Source: Pseudomonas hydrolytica
GTDB lineage: Bacteria; Pseudomonadota; Gammaproteobacteria; Pseudomonadales; Pseudomonadaceae
Length of the DNA: 64,000 nt
Direction of reading: 5' to 3'
Assembly (NCBI RefSeq): GCF_021495345.1
Contig: NZ_CP099397.1
Location: forward strand, 372,001 to 436,000
The notes below the pieces were generated by a model that searched no databases, had not been told where the DNA came from, and worked only from the letters and a program-made list of their open reading frames with translations. The translations under genes were made by a program, and so were the position numbers. Position 1 is the stretch's first letter. Each line of letters begins with the position of its first letter. This document shows positions 60,128 to 64,000 of the stretch, piece after piece.

Positions 60128-63100
60128 ATGCCCACCGCTTTTTCCCACCGCCTGCCCAGATGGAGCTGGTGGCTGCCGCTACCGCTTTTCCACCTGGGAA
60201 CCTGGATTTCTCTGGCTACCCGCCTGAACGACGGGGTGGCGCTGTGTTACCTGCCGCTGGTGCTGGGCCTGGTGCTGTGCCTGTGGTGGGGCCCGCGCGT
60301 GCTGCCGGCGCTCTACCTCAACGCCCTGCTCAGCGTCCCGTTGTGGGGCCTGCCCTGGCAATGGGCGCCGCTGTATGCCTTGCCCGAGACGGCCGCCGTG
60401 GCGCTGGGCTGGTGGTTGTTGCGGCGCCACAGCTTCGACCCGGCCTTGGGCAGCCTGGCCGATCTGCTGCGTTTTCTCGCATTCGGCGTGCTGGCGCCGG
60501 CGGCGCTGGTGGCGTTGGGGTTGCAGGCCAACCTGTGGCTGACCGGCTTGCAGCTCGGCGAGCACTGGGCGCAGGCCAGCCTGGCGGTGTGGCTGAACGA
60601 CGCCATCAACCTGCTGGCGCTGGCCACCCCGCTGCTGGTGTTCGGCAGCCCGCTGCTGCGTGCGCGCGGCTGGCTGCCCGAGAGCACGGCGGCCGACGCG
60701 CAAGCCCTGAGCATCAGCCGTTCCTGGCGCGGCTGGCTGCTCGCGTTCGGCATCTTCCTGGCGCTGATGGCACTGGTCGGCAGCCTGCCTCTGCTGGTCG
60801 CTCTGCCCTTTCTCGGCATCGGCATGCTCGCCCTGGCCCTGCGTTATGCCTTCGCCGGTGCGCTTTACGGCGCCGTTCTGGTGTTCGCCGCGACCCTGCC
60901 GCTGCCGTTGCTGCGCGGCGATCCCGGTTTCGCCATGCTGGATCTGCCGCGCAGCCAGTTGCAGCTGGCCGTGCTGCTGCTGATGGGCGCCGCCCTGCTG
61001 GTAGGGCGGGCCCTGGGTGACCTGCGCCAGGCGCTGAGCCGCAGCGCGCGCATGCAGCAGCAACTGGCCCGCGCCAACCTGGCGATGGAGGCCAGCCCGC
61101 TGGGGGTGACCATCGCCGACGCCCGCCAGCCGGACCTGCCATTGGTCTACTGCAACGCCGCCTTCACCCAGATCACCGGCTACAGCGCAGACGAGACACT
61201 GGGGCGCAACTGCCGCTTTCTCGTTGCCGACGACCATGCCCAGCTGGAGCTGCAGCCCCTGCGCAGCGCCTTGCGCGAAGGGCGCAGCGGGCATGCGGTG
61301 GTGCGCAACTACCGCAAGGACGGCCGGCCGTTCTGGAACGAAGTGGTGCTGGCGCCGATGCGCGACGAGCGGGGCATCAGCCATTTCGTCGGCCTGCAGC
61401 AGGATGTCACCGAACGCGTGGAGCTGGCGGCGCAGGTCGAGCAGCAGCGCGCGCAGCTGTTGCGCCAGAACCACCTGTTCAGCCAGACCGAGGACATCGC
61501 CAACCTTGGCGGCTGGGTGTTCGAACTCGGCGATTCCAGCATGTTCTGGAGCGATGGCTGCTACCGCATCGTCGAGCGCGACATCCATCTGGGGCCGCCG
61601 AGTTTCGAGCAGGCGCTGCACTACTACGACGCGCCGAGCCAGACGCTGATCATCGAGACCCTGCAGGCGGCGCTGGGCGGGCTGGATGAGGTCGATGTGG
61701 AGCTGCGTCTGGCGGCGCGCCTCGGCGGGCGCCTGGTGCGGGTGCGCGGCATGGCCGAGCGCGACGATGACGGCAGCCTGGTGCGGGTGTACGGCGTGGT
61801 GCAGGACATCAGCGAGCGCAAGCGCACCGAGTCGCAACTGCGCGAGCGCGACGAGCGCCTGCGTCTGTTTTTCGAGGCGCCGCTGATCGGCATGGCGCTG
61901 ACTACCCAGAGCTTCGGCTGGGAAGAGGTCAACCAGAAGCTGTGCAGCATCCTCGGGCGTAGCCGCGACGAGCTGATGGCCAGCAGCTGGCACCAGCTGT
62001 CGCATCCCGACGACCTGGCAGGCGAACAGGCCAGGCTCGAGGAGGTGCTGCTGGGCAGCAGCGACGGTTTCGAGATGGACAAGCGTTTTCTGCGGGCCGA
62101 CGGCCAGGTGGTGTTCACCCGCCTCAGCCTGCGTGCGGTTCGCGGCGGTGCAGGCCGGCAGACGCTGTTTCTGCTGCTGGTGGAAGACACCAGCGCGCGG
62201 CGCGAGGCCGAGGCGCGTTACCACACCCTGGTCGAGCACGCGCCCGAGGCGATCCTGCTGTTCAGCCCGGAGGGCGGCATCGTCGAATGCAACGAGAACG
62301 CGCTGCAACTGCTGCGTTACCGCCGCGAAGACCTGCTGGGCAAGACCATCCAGAGCATCAGCCCGCCGCGCCAGGCGGACGGCAGTCTGTCCTCGCGCGT
62401 CGGCAGGGAGCATCTGCAGCGGGCCATCGCCGGCGACACGCCGGTGTTCGAGTGGACCCATCGCGACAGTGCCGGACGCCAGCTGCCATGCGAGGTGCGC
62501 CTGGTGCGCATGCCCGGCGAGGAGCTGCTGATCCGCGCCAGCGTGCTCGACATTTCCGAGCGCCAGCGCTACCAGCGCGAGATCGAGCGGCTGGCCTACA
62601 GCGACGAGCTGACCGGTCTGCCCAATCGCCGTCTGCTGCTCGATCGCCTGCAGCACGCCATGGATCGCGAGAACCGCGAAGGCAGCCTGGGCGCGCTGCT
62701 GTTCATCGACCTGGACCACTTCAAGACGGTCAACGACAGCCTCGGCCACCTGATCGGCGATGCGCTGCTGTGCGAAGTCACCACCCGCCTGGCTCGGGAG
62801 CTGCGTACCGAAGACACCCTGGCCCGCCTCGGCGGCGATGAGTTCGTGGTGCTGCTCGAGGCGCTGGGTAGCGAGCCGCAGGCCGTTGCCGAGCATGCCG
62901 CCGCGGTGGGCGAAAAGCTGCTGCGCGGGCTGCAGGGCAGTTGCCTGATCGAGGGGCACGAGCTGGCCATCAGCGCCAGCATCGGCATCGCCCTGCATCC
63001 GCTGGGCCTGCAGCGCGCCGCCGATATCCTCAAGCAGGCCGACACCGCCATGTACCGGGCCAAGCATGCCGGACGCAATGCGCTGCACTTCTTCGCCCCG

Positions 63101-63892
63101 GAGATGCAGGCGGCCATCGATCAGCGTCTGCAGCTGCAGGGCGAGCTGCGCCAGGCCATTGCCCGTCAGCAATTGCAACTGGTGTTCCAGCCGCAGCTGG
63201 TCCTGGCCGACGACACGGTGGCTGGCGCCGAGGTGCTGCTGCGCTGGCTGCACCCCGAACGCGGCGAGATTTCCCCCGACCAGTTCATTCCGCTGGCCGA
63301 GGAGACCGGGCTGATCCAGGACATCGGCCAGTGGGTGCTGGAGCAGTCCTGCGCGACGTTGGCGCGCTGGCAGGCGCAATGGCCGCAACTGGTGCTGGCG
63401 GTCAATCTCAGCCCGCGCGAGTTGCGCCAGGCCGGTTGCGTGGCGCGCGTCGAGGATTGCCTGCGTCGCCACGGCGTAGCTGCGCAGGCGCTGGAGCTGG
63501 AAATCACCGAGGGCGTGCTGCTGGAGGATGTCGACCGCTGCATCGGCAACATGCAGCAGCTCAAGGCGCAGGGCGTGCGTTTTGCCATCGACGACTTCGG
63601 CACGGGCTACTCGTCGCTCACCTACCTCAAGCGCCTGCCGCTGGACCGCCTGAAGATCGACCGCAGCTTCGTTGCCGATCTCGATGGCGATGCCAGCGGG
63701 CGCATGCTGGTGCAGACCATCCTGATGATCGCGCGCAACCTGGATCTCGAATGCGTGGCCGAGGGCATCGAGCAGCCCAGCCAGTTGGCGCTGCTGCGTG
63801 AGCAGGGCTGCGCGCTGGGCCAGGGCTATCTGTTCGGCAAGCCGATGGTCGAGGCCGAGTTTCTCGCCTGGCTGCAGGCGCGTCAGGGCTGA
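60128..63892 (+). CDS. MASE1-PAS-GGDEF-EAL cyclic di-GMP protein
   Basis: Large membrane sensor, 1254 aa. Residues 1-300 hold about eight hydrophobic helices of MASE1 type (LCYLPLVLGLVLCLWWGPRV). Four PAS-like segments follow (LGVTIADARQPDLPLVYCNA near 325; others near 450, 580 and 705). The GGDEF domain (about 815-985) has an intact GGDEF near 902 with the inhibitory RxxD (RTED) five residues before. The EAL domain (about 1000-1250) has EVLLRWLHPERG, AIDDFGTGYSSLTYLKRL and LECVAEGIEQ. Both catalytic sites look intact, so it could make or degrade c-di-GMP. Start MPTAFSHRLPRWSWW at 60128. Signal unknown. Confidence 0.93.
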   Translation: MPTAFSHRLPRWSWWLPLPLFHLGTWISLATRLNDGVALCYLPLVLGLVLCLWWGPRVLPALYLNALLSVPLWGLPWQWAPLYALPETAAVALGWWLLRRHSFDPALGSLADLLRFLAFGVLAPAALVALGLQANLWLTGLQLGEHWAQASLAVWLNDAINLLALATPLLVFGSPLLRARGWLPESTAADAQALSISRSWRGWLLAFGIFLALMALVGSLPLLVALPFLGIGMLALALRYAFAGALYGAVLVFAATLPLPLLRGDPGFAMLDLPRSQLQLAVLLLMGAALLVGRALGDLRQALSRSARMQQQLARANLAMEASPLGVTIADARQPDLPLVYCNAAFTQITGYSADETLGRNCRFLVADDHAQLELQPLRSALREGRSGHAVVRNYRKDGRPFWNEVVLAPMRDERGISHFVGLQQDVTERVELAAQVEQQRAQLLRQNHLFSQTEDIANLGGWVFELGDSSMFWSDGCYRIVERDIHLGPPSFEQALHYYDAPSQTLIIETLQAALGGLDEVDVELRLAARLGGRLVRVRGMAERDDDGSLVRVYGVVQDISERKRTESQLRERDERLRLFFEAPLIGMALTTQSFGWEEVNQKLCSILGRSRDELMASSWHQLSHPDDLAGEQARLEEVLLGSSDGFEMDKRFLRADGQVVFTRLSLRAVRGGAGRQTLFLLLVEDTSARREAEARYHTLVEHAPEAILLFSPEGGIVECNENALQLLRYRREDLLGKTIQSISPPRQADGSLSSRVGREHLQRAIAGDTPVFEWTHRDSAGRQLPCEVRLVRMPGEELLIRASVLDISERQRYQREIERLAYSDELTGLPNRRLLLDRLQHAMDRENREGSLGALLFIDLDHFKTVNDSLGHLIGDALLCEVTTRLARELRTEDTLARLGGDEFVVLLEALGSEPQAVAEHAAAVGEKLLRGLQGSCLIEGHELAISASIGIALHPLGLQRAADILKQADTAMYRAKHAGRNALHFFAPEMQAAIDQRLQLQGELRQAIARQQLQLVFQPQLVLADDTVAGAEVLLRWLHPERGEISPDQFIPLAEETGLIQDIGQWVLEQSCATLARWQAQWPQLVLAVNLSPRELRQAGCVARVEDCLRRHGVAAQALELEITEGVLLEDVDRCIGNMQQLKAQGVRFAIDDFGTGYSSLTYLKRLPLDRLKIDRSFVADLDGDASGRMLVQTILMIARNLDLECVAEGIEQPSQLALLREQGCALGQGYLFGKPMVEAEFLAWLQARQG

Positions 63893-63898
63893 GGCGGC

Positions 63899-64000
63899 CT
63901 ACCAGCTCAGGCTGCCAGGGCTCAGTCGCGCCTTCTTGCCGCAGGGCCAGGGGAAATTGCTGTCGCCATGCCCGCTCGGCAGGTCGCCGTACAGCGGCAC
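63899..64000 (-). CDS. C-terminal end of LD-carboxypeptidase (partial)
   Basis: Only the last 33 residues and the TAG stop are in the window; the start is beyond 64000. The readable part is VPLYGDLPSGHGDSNFPWP, followed by CGKKARLSPGSLSW. The GDLPSGHG stretch resembles the catalytic-His end of family S66 LD-carboxypeptidases that trim murein tetrapeptides, and P. aeruginosa has such a gene next to envZ as I recall it. Too short for certainty. Confidence 0.55.
   Translation of the reverse strand: MPLYGDLPSGHGDSNFPWPCGKKARLSPGSLSW

Noticed and set aside
60179-63472. Another long minus-strand frame opposite the GGDEF-EAL gene
   Set aside because: Low-complexity Gln/Ala/Arg-rich product with no motif; mirrored codon bias of the real gene.

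Overview
The window is GC-rich, gene-dense chromosomal DNA from a Pseudomonas (gammaproteobacterium). Codon use, gene content and gene order suggest a species near the P. mendocina / P. oleovorans branch rather than P. aeruginosa, but the species call is inference. From memory, much of the window follows the chromosomal order of P. aeruginosa PAO1 from trxA-rho down to ompR-envZ (about PA5240 to PA5199). It carries housekeeping genes with no prophage, integron, IS element, CRISPR array or tRNA that I could see.

Layout. 1-3.6 kb: a polar amino-acid ABC importer (the ATPase is cut by the window edge) diverging from a GntR/FadR-type regulator. 3.7-8.2 kb: trxA, rho, ubiD and a ferredoxin-reductase gene translationally linked to ubiD. 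8.5-17.8 kb: a 52-aa DUF3309 protein, a quinone oxidoreductase, a FliL-like protein, a yhiI-rbbA-yhhJ export operon, a CHASE-PAS-GGDEF diguanylate cyclase and an EVE-domain protein. 17.9-24.5 kb: a 43-aa membrane protein, ygfA, 6S RNA (ssrS), zapA, a ZapB-like coiled coil, ygfB, pepP, ubiH, ubiI and a lipoprotein. 24.6-29.3 kb: a ferric iron binding protein and permease, then gcvT-gcvH without gcvP. 29.4-30.8 kb: a small sulfur-related cassette (BigR/SqrR-type ArsR repressor, two YeeE/YedE proteins, a DUF2892 protein). 30.8-46.7 kb: a polyamine block, with agmatine catabolism (aguA, aguB, aguR, a binding protein) and spuI on the minus strand, and spuB, spuC, three PotF-type binding proteins and spuFGH on the plus strand. 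46.7-64 kb: a CYTH/CHAD triphosphatase, a DUF47 protein plus PiT phosphate transporter, argE, argA, an RMF-like protein, gshA, a thioesterase, tex, ompR-envZ, a large MASE1-PAS-GGDEF-EAL protein and the end of an LD-carboxypeptidase gene.

How the genes work together. The polyamine block makes chemical sense as a unit: agmatine to N-carbamoylputrescine to putrescine (AguA, AguB), uptake through PotF-type proteins and SpuFGH, gamma-glutamylation by SpuI/SpuB and transamination by SpuC. The hydrolase expected from spuA is present only as a decayed remnant between spuI and spuB.

The most interesting non-gene signals are: (1) a pair of long structured intergenic repeats (5528-5645 and 27476-27644) whose stems show compensatory changes; (2) short GTAGGGTGCGC-type palindromes that supply the stop codon of several genes; (3) well-formed palindromic operators before the BigR-like cassette, before aguB and upstream of the spuA relic; (4) a terminator-like hairpin between the iron binding protein gene and its permease gene.
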